Positions 1 to 9,346 of a DNA stretch of 23,457 bases are shown piece after piece. The notes below the pieces were generated by a model. It did not search any database, was not told where the DNA came from, and saw only the letters and a program-made list of their open reading frames with translations. Every line of letters starts with the position of its first letter. Position 1 is the stretch's first letter. A program made the translations under genes and the position numbers. The stretch is from Pseudomonadota bacterium (GTDB lineage: Bacteria > Pseudomonadota > Gammaproteobacteria > Xanthomonadales > Marinicellaceae), in NCBI GenBank assembly GCA_008501575.1, contig QQUO01000096.1, forward strand, positions 1 to 23,457. Reading direction: 5' to 3'.

Positions 1-141
1 GTGGGTGGTGAAGCTTATGTCATCACCCCACGGCAATATTTCAAAACAACTTTGTAATTCATGGTAGCCATTCTGTCGCTGGCCGATAACACGCAACATC
101 AAGTTGATTTTGGCCGGAGATTTTTTAACAATCACTGCCAT
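1..141 (-). CDS. ispE: IspE, 4-diphosphocytidyl-2-C-methyl-D-erythritol kinase (N-terminal part, cut by window edge)
   Basis: Only the first 47 codons are in the window. The translation shows the family's N-terminal signature PAKINLMLRV followed by NGYHELQS and a WGD element, which together are characteristic of IspE, a GHMP-superfamily kinase. IspE phosphorylates the 2-hydroxyl of CDP-methylerythritol in the non-mevalonate isoprenoid pathway, in the cytoplasm. I chose the ATG at 139-141, which overlaps the end of lolB by 10 bases; a GTG two codons further in is a possible alternative. The lolB-ispE pairing is common in gammaproteobacteria and supports both calls. The catalytic core and C-terminus lie outside the window, so integrity cannot be judged. 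Confidence 0.9.
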   Translation of the reverse strand, partial: MAVIVKKSPAKINLMLRVIGQRQNGYHELQSCFEILPWGDDISFTTH

Positions 142-740
142 TGCCGAATTACCAAACGAATACTATAAGGCGGTTTGGATGCCATTATCCGGTGCGGCAA
201 ACAACCCCGCGGGCCATCATCAAACCGATCATAGACAATGGTCCAACCTTGTTCTGCAATGGTTTGAGAGGTTTGATTAAACTGAACATCGGCCTGATCA
301 AGGTTCAGAGGCCGCACCCTAAACCATTGTTTAAGCGCTTGCCAAGGCACTGCCCAACCCACCGCATCTGCAATCAGTGTTTCTGCATAATGGGCATAAT
401 ACGGATCTTCGTTATTGATTATTAAGGTGGCACCATCGCTGGTTTCCTCAATCAGCCAACTTCCTTGCCCCATGGGGGCTTTAAATTGTGTGCTGACCCA
501 CGCACCTTGCTGGCGCCAAATGAAACGGCCACTGCCGCCCTCTTGACCATCAGATAATGCCAGCTTGCCTGATATTTCAAAATCATTTAAGTTGACATTA
601 GCCTTTTGCAAACAACTGCTGTGGTGTTTTGGTATGGATTGACAACCGCTCACAATAAGCAGTCCGAAAAACAGGACAGATGTCACCATCCTTGTGCGCA
701 CCGCCAATCGGCAACGCAATCGAATGCCCATTTTTTTCAT
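132..740 (-). CDS. lolB: LolB, outer-membrane lipoprotein receptor
   Basis: LolB accepts lipoproteins from the periplasmic carrier LolA and inserts them into the inner leaflet of the outer membrane; it is itself a lipoprotein. The 202-residue length is typical. A basic N-terminus is followed by a hydrophobic stretch and the lipobox LIVSGC, with the lipidated Cys at residue 33. The mature part has LolB-like features, with FEISGKLALSDG near residue 55 and a GSGRFIWRQQG segment. The start could be Met1 or Met4; Met18 would leave no basic n-region, so it is unlikely. No clear Shine-Dalgarno sequence precedes either, which fits translational coupling to the gene ending 10 bases upstream. It overlaps ispE by 10 bases, consistent with one operon. 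Confidence 0.9.
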   Translation of the reverse strand: MKKMGIRLRCRLAVRTRMVTSVLFFGLLIVSGCQSIPKHHSSCLQKANVNLNDFEISGKLALSDGQEGGSGRFIWRQQGAWVSTQFKAPMGQGSWLIEETSDGATLIINNEDPYYAHYAETLIADAVGWAVPWQALKQWFRVRPLNLDQADVQFNQTSQTIAEQGWTIVYDRFDDGPRGCLPHRIMASKPPYSIRLVIRQWQ

Positions 741-750
741 GCGGTAATGA

Positions 751-1491
751 TTACAGGTTGTGTTTGAATTTAATATAAGGAACCGTACCGGTAAACTGAT
801 CTAAATTAGTGGCGGTATTATCATTCATGTGTTTTCTGGCACCAAAAGATAAGGTGCCATCTTGATTAAAGTGCCAATCCACTTGTAAATCAATGCTGGA
901 ACGGTATAGCGCGCTGTTTTGACGGCTACTGGCATAATCGGAATGGAAACTGGCGCCAAATCGCTGATTGCGCACCCCCAAGCCAAAACTGGTGGTGTCC
1001 AGTTGATCTTGATACAAGCCCAGCACATCACCGGACACCTGGCCGGTACTGAGGTCAACGCCAAATCGCCAATTGGGGCTTATATCTAACACTGAACTAA
1101 TACCCAATTGATAACTTAAATCATTCTGATTACTGTATTTTTGCTGATTGGGGATGGGTAAAAATAATTGTCCGGCTTGATTGTCATCATAAACACCTAA
1201 GCGCAATGACAACCAATCGGCAAATTGCATGCGAAACATGACTTGTTGCCCGTAGACACTGTTTTGTGTTTCTAAGTAAGTATGTTGGGGGTTTTGTGGG
1301 TTGAGTAAATCGTAAGCATATTCATCGGCATACATGGTGTCGTTCAACAACCAATCGGCACCTAACAGGTTAATTTGGGAAACCGGCTGGGCATTTAGTC
1401 GCGATGTTTGTTGCAGGCTTTTATTTGCCGTTTGACCCAAGGCCACACAACTTAACACCAACATACCATATGTGATTAGACAACGCTTCAT
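751..1491 (-). CDS. Predicted outer-membrane beta-barrel protein, function unknown
   Basis: I do not recognise a named family. The start at 1491 is set by a good ribosome-binding site (GGAG five bases upstream) and by the signal peptide that follows: MKRC, a hydrophobic core LITYGMLVLSCVAL, and a likely cleavage around GQTA. An in-frame start 15 codons upstream would bury the signal peptide. The mature part has alternating hydrophobic and polar strands, for example LSLRLGVYDD, LSYQLGISSVLDI, WRFGVDLSTG, TSFGLGVRN and GTLSFGARKH, with turns rich in Asn, Asp and Gln. This looks like a small barrel of perhaps eight or more strands. The C-terminus ends in Leu after YIKFKHN rather than the classical Phe, so barrel assembly by BAM is plausible but not certain. 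It is the first gene of the lolB-ispE run. Confidence 0.6.
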   Translation of the reverse strand: MKRCLITYGMLVLSCVALGQTANKSLQQTSRLNAQPVSQINLLGADWLLNDTMYADEYAYDLLNPQNPQHTYLETQNSVYGQQVMFRMQFADWLSLRLGVYDDNQAGQLFLPIPNQQKYSNQNDLSYQLGISSVLDISPNWRFGVDLSTGQVSGDVLGLYQDQLDTTSFGLGVRNQRFGASFHSDYASSRQNSALYRSSIDLQVDWHFNQDGTLSFGARKHMNDNTATNLDQFTGTVPYIKFKHNL

Positions 1492-1556
1492 TTTCACTCC
1501 CAACTCACTAAGTACCATATGACCCGATTGAGTCAATTTAGTTCAAAGTTAAAATT

Positions 1557-1585
1557 AGTTTACCAAAACATGCAATATTTATCAA
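1557..1585 (-). promoter_or_regulatory. Candidate sigma70-type promoter for the outer-membrane protein/lolB/ispE run
   Basis: On the minus strand TTGATA (1580-1585) is followed after exactly 17 bases by TAAACT (1557-1562). The -35 box matches five of six consensus bases and the -10 box four of six. The predicted transcript would start about 60 bases before the ATG at 1491. The whole 1492-1689 gap is strongly A+T rich, so chance matches are easy; this is the best one I could find by eye. Confidence 0.35.
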
Positions 1586-1689
1586 TTTTTACAGGAAATA
1601 ATTGCATTTATATCATAAACATATCCATTATTGTTGAAATATTAATTAACTTTTTTGACCGCTGTCACAAAAACAACATTCGGCTTGAT

Positions 1690-4059
1690 TTAATTTTTTT
1701 CATGAACATGTTCCCAGAATTGTTTGGCTTTTTTCATGGCCTGACCCATTATACTGTTTTCCGCATATGTGCCATCCACCAATAATCCGGCCGTTTGACC
1801 CATCAATACTTCCATCGCTTGACTGATGTGTTCCACCGCGTAAACGCTAAATTGACCATCAACACAAGCCTGTTGCACATCTGGTCGCAGCATCAAATCG
1901 CCGGCATTACTGGCCGGAATAATGACCCCTTGTTGACCATTCAGCCCGGTCAAGGCACAGGCATCATAGAAACCTTCAATTTTTTCATTAACCCCGCCAA
2001 TGGCTTGTATCAAACCATGCTGATCAATGGCTCCGGTCATGCTAATGCCCTGGTTAATGGGAATCTGTGTTAATTCTGATATTAAGCAGCAAAACTCAGC
2101 ACCAGAGGCTGAATCTCCATCAATCCCCCCGTAACTTTGTTCAAATGCCACTGACGCGGAAAAGGTAAGCGGATGTTTCAAGGGCAACATATGGCGCAAC
2201 AAGCCACCTAATATCTCAAAGCCTTTGGTGTGTATGGAACCTGATTTTCCGGCTTTACCTTCAATATCAATCACACCGGCCCGACCGGCACCAATGGATG
2301 CCGTAATGCGCGATGGAAAACCATAGACTATAGGGCCGGCATGAATCACCGCTAAGCCATTTATTTGACCGATCTTATTACCGGCAGTGGTTACATTTAA
2401 TGTGCCATTGGCCATTTGTTCGAGAAATTTTCTGGCCGGCAATCCCGCCCGCTTTTTAGTGCGTTGCACGGCTTTAGTCACATCTTCTGCACGCACCTCC
2501 GGTTGCTTTTGTTTAGCGGCCACATAGTGTGCTTCTCTGGCGATATCGGCAATCCGAGAAAAACGGGCCGTTAGTTTGTCTTTTTGGGCACAAATCCGAG
2601 CGCCATGTTCGATCAATGCCGCCACCGCGCCTGCGGTAAAAGGAAACAAGCCATCTTCTTGAATAATTTTTGCGATAATGGCGCTGTAATTTTGAAAACC
2701 TTGGGCATTGCGGTCTATCACCGAATCGAAATCCGACAACACCTTAAATAATTCGGGAAAATCGGCATCTTGATTATCCAAAAAATAATACAAACCGGCA
2801 TCACCCAACAAAATCACCCGTATGCTCACCGGAATTGGTTCAGGTTTCAATGAAGGTTGCCCAAAAGGCCAACTCATCTCCGCCGGTACAATTTCAAGGA
2901 GGGCATTTTTTAAGGTTCGTATTAAAATTTTCCAAGCACCCGGCTCAGTCATTAAATCACGGGCATCAAGCACCAAAAACCCGCCATCAGCCTGTAACAA
3001 AGAACCACCGGTGATACTCATATGATCAGCCATGACCGGGCCGTTTTCAGCCCACTTACTTTCAATGGTACCCAACAGGTTTTGTAAAGTTGGCACCCGT
3101 TCAGTCACAATCGGGCATTGTTTGTCGGCACGCCTGGTCAATAATACATTGACCGCATAACGTTCCTGAGGTCGGTAGTCTTTGTTCTTTTTATAAAAAT
3201 ACTGATCAATAACATCCTGTTTAAGCGCCGCCAAAAAATTATGGACTTCAGGATAATCCAATTGTTCTTGAATGGGTTTAACTTGAGCACCCAACAGCTT
3301 ACAAATATAATTTTCCATCACTGTCCGAATATCTTTATATCCGGTCCTTTTCACATCATTCACTTGACGACTGATGTCTTCCAATTGACGGGCATAGCGC
3401 TGCTGTTTTTCCATCAACTCTTTTTGCTGTTGTTCGCTGATTTCCCCGGCTGTCACTTTTTCTTGCCAACTTTTAGGGTCCATCGCCTGGCCATCCACCA
3501 CCGGCACCACGATGGTCTGCGGCCCCTGATTAGACTGTATATTGAGCATCGCCAAATCTTGTTTTTTAAGTTCTTGCTCAAAAGGCTCAGTGATTTCAAT
3601 AATGGCCTTTTGTAAGCTGTCTTCTGCCTGTGATTTTTCTTCCGCCATGGCCTCGGAATCCAATGATTCGCGCAAATCTTCGGCAATATAGGTCGCCAGT
3701 TCATCCATCGCTTGACTAAACAGATGACCTTCACCAGCCGCCAGAGTAATTAATTTTGGCCGGTCGGGCTGTTCAAAATTAGCCACATAACAGTGTTCTT
3801 TTTTTGAATTCAGTTGTGGCTGAGACGCCTTTAAAATATCAGAAACCATACTCATGCGACCGGTACCACTGATACCGCGCACATACACGTTTTGACCAAA
3901 AGCACGACACTCAATGGCAAAACGAAGTGCGTCCACGGCATCATCTTGGCCCACCACCCCTTGTACCGGCTTGACTTCTTTGGTGGTTTTGAAACCCAAT
4001 TGATCGGCGTCACAGCGCCACCTCACTTCAGTTCCTTTTAATTGTGTAACGTGTTTCAT
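1690..4059 (-). CDS. Lon-type ATP-dependent protease (AAA_32/YcbZ-like class)
   Basis: A 789-residue Lon-related protein, with an AAA+ ATPase part joined to a C-terminal S16 serine protease. The protease dyad is visible as Ser650 in DGDSASGAE and Lys693 in GGVNEKIEG; the 43-residue spacing matches classical Lon. The N-terminal part (VVGQDDAVDALRFAIE near residues 36-50, then a P-loop GISGTGR at 62-68) and the charged insert around residues 140-240 fit the AAA_32 class typified by E. coli YcbZ, not canonical Lon, which starts with a LAN substrate-binding domain. The P-loop carries Arg where Walker A normally has Lys. The start at 4059 has a strong ribosome-binding site, GAGGA four bases upstream. 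The gene is divergent from lysA and apparently single. Natural substrates of this class are poorly known. Confidence 0.88.
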   Translation of the reverse strand: MKHVTQLKGTEVRWRCDADQLGFKTTKEVKPVQGVVGQDDAVDALRFAIECRAFGQNVYVRGISGTGRMSMVSDILKASQPQLNSKKEHCYVANFEQPDRPKLITLAAGEGHLFSQAMDELATYIAEDLRESLDSEAMAEEKSQAEDSLQKAIIEITEPFEQELKKQDLAMLNIQSNQGPQTIVVPVVDGQAMDPKSWQEKVTAGEISEQQQKELMEKQQRYARQLEDISRQVNDVKRTGYKDIRTVMENYICKLLGAQVKPIQEQLDYPEVHNFLAALKQDVIDQYFYKKNKDYRPQERYAVNVLLTRRADKQCPIVTERVPTLQNLLGTIESKWAENGPVMADHMSITGGSLLQADGGFLVLDARDLMTEPGAWKILIRTLKNALLEIVPAEMSWPFGQPSLKPEPIPVSIRVILLGDAGLYYFLDNQDADFPELFKVLSDFDSVIDRNAQGFQNYSAIIAKIIQEDGLFPFTAGAVAALIEHGARICAQKDKLTARFSRIADIAREAHYVAAKQKQPEVRAEDVTKAVQRTKKRAGLPARKFLEQMANGTLNVTTAGNKIGQINGLAVIHAGPIVYGFPSRITASIGAGRAGVIDIEGKAGKSGSIHTKGFEILGGLLRHMLPLKHPLTFSASVAFEQSYGGIDGDSASGAEFCCLISELTQIPINQGISMTGAIDQHGLIQAIGGVNEKIEGFYDACALTGLNGQQGVIIPASNAGDLMLRPDVQQACVDGQFSVYAVEHISQAMEVLMGQTAGLLVDGTYAENSIMGQAMKKAKQFWEHVHEKN

Positions 4060-4111
4060 GGTTTCCTCAAAATATCAAGTTTATCGGTTCCAAACAATCA
4101 TAAAATTATGC

Positions 4112-4140
4112 TTGCATGGTACAGTGTTTTTCCCTAAAGT
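4112..4140 (+). promoter_or_regulatory. Candidate promoter for the lysine-biosynthesis fusion gene
   Basis: TTGCAT (4112-4117), a 17-base spacer and TAAAGT (4135-4140) lie in the 103-base divergent gap between the Lon-type protease and the fusion gene. Matches to consensus are only partial, three of six and four of six, so this is a weak call. No clear lysine riboswitch fits: the gap is too short and shows no matching stem structure. Confidence 0.25.
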
Positions 4141-4162
4141 TTGTTCTTTTGTCAGCACATTC

Positions 4163-6712
4163 ATGAACATTCAGTGGCGCGTCCTTAAGTTTGGCGGTAG
4201 TTCGGTATCAACACCCGAGCAATGGCGCACCATTTTACATCAAGTGAAGACCAACATTGAACACGGTTATCGGGTATTACTGGTTCATTCTGCCTGCTAT
4301 GGCTTAACCAATGCGCTGGAAACAAAAATTAAAACCGGTCAGTCCGTATATAAGTCCGTCAGTCAAAGACTCAAGACATTGGCCACAGATTTTGGCCAGC
4401 CCCTGGCTGATTTTCAAGCCGATTTAGAACAGCTAAAGCAGTTATGTGATCTGCCACAACTCGATGATTATCAGCAGGCGGAATTATTGTCCTGGGGTGA
4501 ACGCATCAGCCACCAATTGTTTTTCAATCATGTAAAACAGTTCATGCAGGTACAAAGCCTAAATCCCAAGGACTGGCTCACAACCACTGTCGATGACCAC
4601 AGAAACCCACACTCGCGGGTGTTGTCCGCCAAGTGTGGTGTGAAGCCCAATCCAGAAGCTCAACAACGTTTAGACCAGCCATTTTATCTGATGCCGGGGT
4701 TTTTTGCGGCTGATGAATCTGGTCGAACCGTATTATTGGGGCGCAGTGGCTCTGACACCTCAGCCGCCTATATGGCGGTCATATTAAAGGCTGAACGGAT
4801 TGAAATATGGACTGATGTGGATGGTATTTTCAGTGCCAACCCACATCAAATCCCACAAGCCAAATTACTGTTGCGCTTAGGCTATCAGGAAGCCCGTGAA
4901 ATTGCCGCCAGCGGCGGGCGCGTTATTCATCCGCGTTCCATCCTGCCTGCTGAGCAGTACCACATACCGATTTACATTAAAAACACCTTGCGGCCGGAGG
5001 CGCCCGGCACCGTACTTAAACATGAATTCAGTCCGAAAAAGCCACGGGTAAGCGCCATTAACACCCGCCATCAAGTCACTCTGGTGTCAATGGAATCGAT
5101 TAATATGTGGCATCAAGCGGGTTTTATCAGCGATTTATTTGCGGTTTATAAAGAGTTGGGCTTATCGGTGGATCTGATTTCCACCGCCCAAACCAATGTC
5201 ACCGTGTCCCTCGATGCAGTTGATAATGTCATTACAGCTGACCTCTTGTCACAATTAAAACAACGACTTGAACCTTTGTGTGAAGTTAACATTATTGCTA
5301 ATTGTTCAGCGGTCACCTTGGTCGGCTATCGGATGAGAGCCCTGGCCGACACCATTGCCGCGGTCGTTGCAACTTTTGCAGATCAACGCATTTATATCAC
5401 CACCCAATCATCCAACGATCTCAACCAAACCTTTGTGGTGGATGAAGACCAGGCAGACAAATTGGCCCGTGCCTTACATGAGGTATTAATTACTCGCTTG
5501 CCTGCACGCGATGAGTTTGGCCCCAGTTGGGCAGACTTGGTCGCCAGTCGTTCCCAGGAAAAGACCGTTATCACCACCTGGTGGCAACAACAAAGACAGG
5601 CATTGCTGGCATTAGCTGAACAACAGTCACCCTGTTATGTCTATCATTTGGACACCATCAATGCACAAATTAACACACTTAAATCGTTAACCGCAGTGGA
5701 CCGTTTCTTTTATGCCATGAAAGCCAATCCACATCCTGAGCTGTTGTCATTGATTAATCAACAGGGTATTGGTCTGGAAACCGTGTCACCGGGTGAAATC
5801 CAACGGTGCTTAGAACTTAACCCCAAACCCGATTTGGATAGTTTGTTATTCACGCCCAATTTTGCACCCATTCACGAATACCAACAAGCCCTCGACCAAG
5901 GCATTACAACCACCATTGATAATCCGGCTTTATTATATGATTATCCGGATGTTTTCAAAAACCAAACGGTTATTCTGCGCCTTGACCCGGGTCATGGCAG
6001 TGGTCACCATCGCTATGTGCGGACCGCCGGTGAACAGTCTAAATTTGGCATTCCGGAATCGGAATTGGCCCAATTAGCCAACTGGTGCAAACAGCATAAT
6101 ATTGGTGTTAACGGTTTACACGCCCACACCGGCAGTGGCATTTTGGACCATCAAAATTGGCAACGCATTGCCCATTTTCTCGCCCGTGGCTTAGACCATT
6201 TTAATGATGTAAAAGTCATAAATGTGGGTGGTGGATTGGGTATTAAAGAAAACCCGGGCGACAGCGGTCTGGATTTTCAGGCACTCAATGAATCACTGCT
6301 TGAATTCAAAAAACAATACCCGCAAATTGCGCTGTGGATGGAGCCAGGCCGCTTCTTGGTGGCCCATTCAGGTGTATTGCTGGCCAAAGTCACCCAAACC
6401 AAACTGAAAGGTAAGCAAGGTTATATCGGGCTGGAAACCGGCATGAACTCATTAATCCGTCCGGCTTTGTATGGTGCCTGGCATAATATTGTCAATTTAA
6501 CCCGACTGGACCAACCCTGTGATTTTACCGCCAATATCGTTGGCCCCATGTGTGAAAGTGGTGATATTTTGGGCATTGACAGGCCCATGCCAGCCACTCA
6601 GGTCGGTGATGTGATGCTGATTGCCAATACCGGCGCTTATGGTGCCGCCATGGCATCGCACTATAATTTACGCAAACCGGCACAAGAACTGGTTATCCAA
6701 CCGAATACTTAA
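4163..6712 (+). CDS. lysA: Bifunctional aspartokinase / diaminopimelate decarboxylase (LysC-LysA fusion)
   Basis: An 849-residue protein catalysing both the first and last steps of lysine synthesis by the diaminopimelate route. The N-terminal half is aspartokinase: VLKFGGSSVS at residues 7-16, the LLGRSGSDTSAAY nucleotide-binding region, EIWTDVDGIFSANP, then two ACT-like regions at about 303-370 and 375-440 that usually mediate feedback control. The C-terminal half is a fold-III PLP decarboxylase: Lys520 in FYAMKANP is the expected Schiff-base lysine, followed by HAHTGSG, a GGGLG phosphate-binding loop, EPGR, and Cys797 in MCESGD. The start at 4163 (MNIQWRVLKFGG) fits the family; an in-frame extension to 4058 would overlap the divergent gene and adds unrelated sequence. 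This fusion is known from Xanthomonas relatives. The gene converges on glnD with nine bases between stops. Confidence 0.95.
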   Translation: MNIQWRVLKFGGSSVSTPEQWRTILHQVKTNIEHGYRVLLVHSACYGLTNALETKIKTGQSVYKSVSQRLKTLATDFGQPLADFQADLEQLKQLCDLPQLDDYQQAELLSWGERISHQLFFNHVKQFMQVQSLNPKDWLTTTVDDHRNPHSRVLSAKCGVKPNPEAQQRLDQPFYLMPGFFAADESGRTVLLGRSGSDTSAAYMAVILKAERIEIWTDVDGIFSANPHQIPQAKLLLRLGYQEAREIAASGGRVIHPRSILPAEQYHIPIYIKNTLRPEAPGTVLKHEFSPKKPRVSAINTRHQVTLVSMESINMWHQAGFISDLFAVYKELGLSVDLISTAQTNVTVSLDAVDNVITADLLSQLKQRLEPLCEVNIIANCSAVTLVGYRMRALADTIAAVVATFADQRIYITTQSSNDLNQTFVVDEDQADKLARALHEVLITRLPARDEFGPSWADLVASRSQEKTVITTWWQQQRQALLALAEQQSPCYVYHLDTINAQINTLKSLTAVDRFFYAMKANPHPELLSLINQQGIGLETVSPGEIQRCLELNPKPDLDSLLFTPNFAPIHEYQQALDQGITTTIDNPALLYDYPDVFKNQTVILRLDPGHGSGHHRYVRTAGEQSKFGIPESELAQLANWCKQHNIGVNGLHAHTGSGILDHQNWQRIAHFLARGLDHFNDVKVINVGGGLGIKENPGDSGLDFQALNESLLEFKKQYPQIALWMEPGRFLVAHSGVLLAKVTQTKLKGKQGYIGLETGMNSLIRPALYGAWHNIVNLTRLDQPCDFTANIVGPMCESGDILGIDRPMPATQVGDVMLIANTGAYGAAMASHYNLRKPAQELVIQPNT

Positions 6713-6721
6713 GGACTGCCA

Positions 6722-9343
6722 TTATTCGTTTAACGAATGGTTTTCTAAAGACAAATCACTGAGTAAGGACTTAAATTCAGCAGCGATGGTTTGTTGTAAG
6801 TCATCAGGCAAGGCTTGTTGATTCACCGACAACCAAAACACATCCTCCGCCCGATTACCGAATGTGGCGATTTTAGCCGCCTGCATATCAATGCCGTGAG
6901 ACACAAAAATTCGGGTTAAATTCACCAATAAGCCATCATGATCAGAGCATTTAACATCAACCCGTGTTTCATTTTTATTGCGACCCGGGCTAAAAGTAAT
7001 CTCTGGCATTTCTATAAACAAACGTTCACGCCTGGTGGCCACCATGTCACGCTTGCGGACTTCTCGGACCGGGGTTTTTAAAGCGATTAATAAAGCCGAC
7101 TCGATATGCATTAATAATTCTTCATCATATTCACCCAAACAATGAAAATGATCCAAAATTCGACCATCGCTGCCACTGAAAATCCGGGCATTAACGACAC
7201 TGATGTTATGGTGGGAAAACACCTCCACCACTTGATGAAACAATCCCAAATGGTTATCACCATAAAGCATCACTTCAAAGCCATCATCATGGCGGTCGGT
7301 GACACAAACTGTGTCCCTGCCTTGATTATCAACAATGGCTAAACTGACCGCCGCCACCTGTTCAGGGGTGGCATAATCAAAAAACCGCTCAGGGAAACTT
7401 TGCCACAACCGTTCAATATCAGGTCGCTGAGACGGCTCGATTAATTCACGGGCTTCGGATTGACCCTGCACCAACACATCGGCTTGTTGTGATGTGTCTA
7501 AATGTAAGGTGGTGCGTAAATACAATTCACTTAATAAACTGTCTTTATAGGAATTCCATAATTTCGGATCAGTGCCTTCAATATCGGCAATGGTTAGAAT
7601 GTATAAAGCATCCAAATAACGTTGACGGCGCACCAGCTCAGCAAAGCGTTTAATTACATCAGGATCATTGATGTCCTGTTTTTGCGCCACCACTGACATC
7701 ACCAAATGATGTTTAACCAACCACACCAAAAGCTGACCATCGGCTTTGGGCAAATTAAATTCATCGGCAAAAATGCGCGCTTCTTCAGCGCCCAATTCAG
7801 AATGATCACCGCCACGACCTTTCCCAATATCATGAAAAAAACCGGCTAAATGGAGCACGTAAGGCCGCTTAAACTGCCCTGCCACTTTGTGCGCCAGTGG
7901 ATGAGCACTGTTATCAAGAAATATCTGACGAATATTCCGCACCACAAATAAGGTGTGCTGATCCACTGTGTACATATGAAACAAATCATATTGCATGCGC
8001 CCGACAATGCGCCCAAAGACAGGTAAAAACTGACCCAAAACACCCAAAGCATTCATCAAATTAAGCTGATTAAACACCAGGTTTTTATGTTTAAAAATTC
8101 CCAAAAAAATCTCTTTAACGGTGTTATCACACCGAAAGTCATCATCAATGACATGCAGACTCATGCTGACGTGCCGTTGGGTATTGGCGCGAATACCATA
8201 AACATTGGGGTTTTGTTGGTAATGATGAAACAGCTCAAATAACGCCGCCGGTCGATCCAAAAAAACCTGGCGATCATTAACCTCTAAAAAACCGTTAATG
8301 ATGGAAAAATCCTCATTGATGACGGTCACCTGCTGATCTTCGTCACTGTGCAAAATATTTTCTTTGAACAATTGCAATAAGCGCATATTAAGCTGCTCTA
8401 AGTGCATCGCATTGCGGTAATAATTCTGCATGAATTTCTCAACACCCAATGATTCGTCATCGTCCTGATAACCGAACACCAGGGCCAACTGTTTTTGGTG
8501 GTCGAACAACAAACGGTCTTCTTTACGCCCGGCCAACAGATGTAAGGCATATCGAATTTTCCATAATTTACGCATGCCTTTTTGTAAGCGAATGTACTCA
8601 TCAGGGTGTAAAAAGCCGACATCCACCAATCCATGCATGGATTTCACATGGAAATGCCGTTGTGCCACCCAGGTGACCATTTGAATGTCCCGTAAGCCAC
8701 CCGGTCCTTCCTTAATATTGGGTTCTAAATTATAAGCGCTGCCCCCGCATTTACGGTGGCGCTCCTGTTGTTCGGCATATTTGGCTTGAAAGAAATCACG
8801 CCCGGACCACATGTGCTGATCATCTGTTAATGCCATCATGCGGTCATACAGGGATTGATTGCCTCGCAGAAACCGGCTTTCCATTAAGTTGGTGGTCACT
8901 GCAATGTTTTGTTCAGCCAAGGCCACGGTTTCAGCCACCGTGCGCACGGCATGACCCACATCCAGCCCCAAATCCCACAAATTCTGGACAAATAAAGAAA
9001 CCGCTTCTTCAGGCAATTCGTGTTCAAATAAAATAAGCAAATCGACATCAGAATAAGGTTGTAAATCTCCTCGACCAAAACCACCCACCGCCACCAAAGC
9101 CAGATCTTGATGCTGTAACTCACACCGCAACCACAATTCCAACACAAATTGCTCCACCAACCAGGCACGGGTTTTAACCAGTCGGGTGATGTTGTGCCAG
9201 CGATAGAAATCGGCATTAATTTTCTGCTCAGCCTGCTGTAACAGCTGTTTCAGAACTGTCAGATAATCTTCATCCTCAACAGTATCAAGGGCAATGATAT
9301 TGAGGTATTCTTCTGTGTGATCAGGCGGGGCAAGCAGCGCCAT
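6722..9343 (-). CDS. glnD: GlnD, bifunctional PII uridylyltransferase/uridylyl-removing enzyme
   Basis: GlnD senses glutamine and adds or removes UMP on PII proteins, controlling nitrogen assimilation. All parts are visible in 873 residues: the nucleotidyltransferase motif GGFGRGDLQPYSDVD at 87-101, the EGPGGLRDI stretch near 212-220, the HD phosphohydrolase core with HDIGKGRGGDH beginning at residue 504, and two C-terminal ACT domains from about 687 and 792 that bind glutamine. Length matches the family (about 850-950). The ATG lies three bases after the map stop codon, so translation is probably coupled to map; the ribosome-binding site is weak. The map-glnD order is the same as in E. coli. 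Confidence 0.97.
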   Translation of the reverse strand: MALLAPPDHTEEYLNIIALDTVEDEDYLTVLKQLLQQAEQKINADFYRWHNITRLVKTRAWLVEQFVLELWLRCELQHQDLALVAVGGFGRGDLQPYSDVDLLILFEHELPEEAVSLFVQNLWDLGLDVGHAVRTVAETVALAEQNIAVTTNLMESRFLRGNQSLYDRMMALTDDQHMWSGRDFFQAKYAEQQERHRKCGGSAYNLEPNIKEGPGGLRDIQMVTWVAQRHFHVKSMHGLVDVGFLHPDEYIRLQKGMRKLWKIRYALHLLAGRKEDRLLFDHQKQLALVFGYQDDDESLGVEKFMQNYYRNAMHLEQLNMRLLQLFKENILHSDEDQQVTVINEDFSIINGFLEVNDRQVFLDRPAALFELFHHYQQNPNVYGIRANTQRHVSMSLHVIDDDFRCDNTVKEIFLGIFKHKNLVFNQLNLMNALGVLGQFLPVFGRIVGRMQYDLFHMYTVDQHTLFVVRNIRQIFLDNSAHPLAHKVAGQFKRPYVLHLAGFFHDIGKGRGGDHSELGAEEARIFADEFNLPKADGQLLVWLVKHHLVMSVVAQKQDINDPDVIKRFAELVRRQRYLDALYILTIADIEGTDPKLWNSYKDSLLSELYLRTTLHLDTSQQADVLVQGQSEARELIEPSQRPDIERLWQSFPERFFDYATPEQVAAVSLAIVDNQGRDTVCVTDRHDDGFEVMLYGDNHLGLFHQVVEVFSHHNISVVNARIFSGSDGRILDHFHCLGEYDEELLMHIESALLIALKTPVREVRKRDMVATRRERLFIEMPEITFSPGRNKNETRVDVKCSDHDGLLVNLTRIFVSHGIDMQAAKIATFGNRAEDVFWLSVNQQALPDDLQQTIAAEFKSLLSDLSLENHSLNE

Positions 9344-9346
9344 CTT

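Noticed and set aside
1651..1673. Imperfect hairpin downstream of the Lon-type protease gene
   Set aside because: The stem is mostly A-T pairs with a bulge, and it is not followed by a proper T tract on the relevant strand.
3241..3615. 124-codon open frame on the plus strand
   Set aside because: It lies entirely antisense to the well-supported Lon-type protease gene and shows no recognisable domain; a shadow frame.
4060..4162. Possible lysine riboswitch before the lysine-biosynthesis gene
   Set aside because: The gap is only about 100 bases and shows no multi-stem structure; the lysine aptamer alone is longer.
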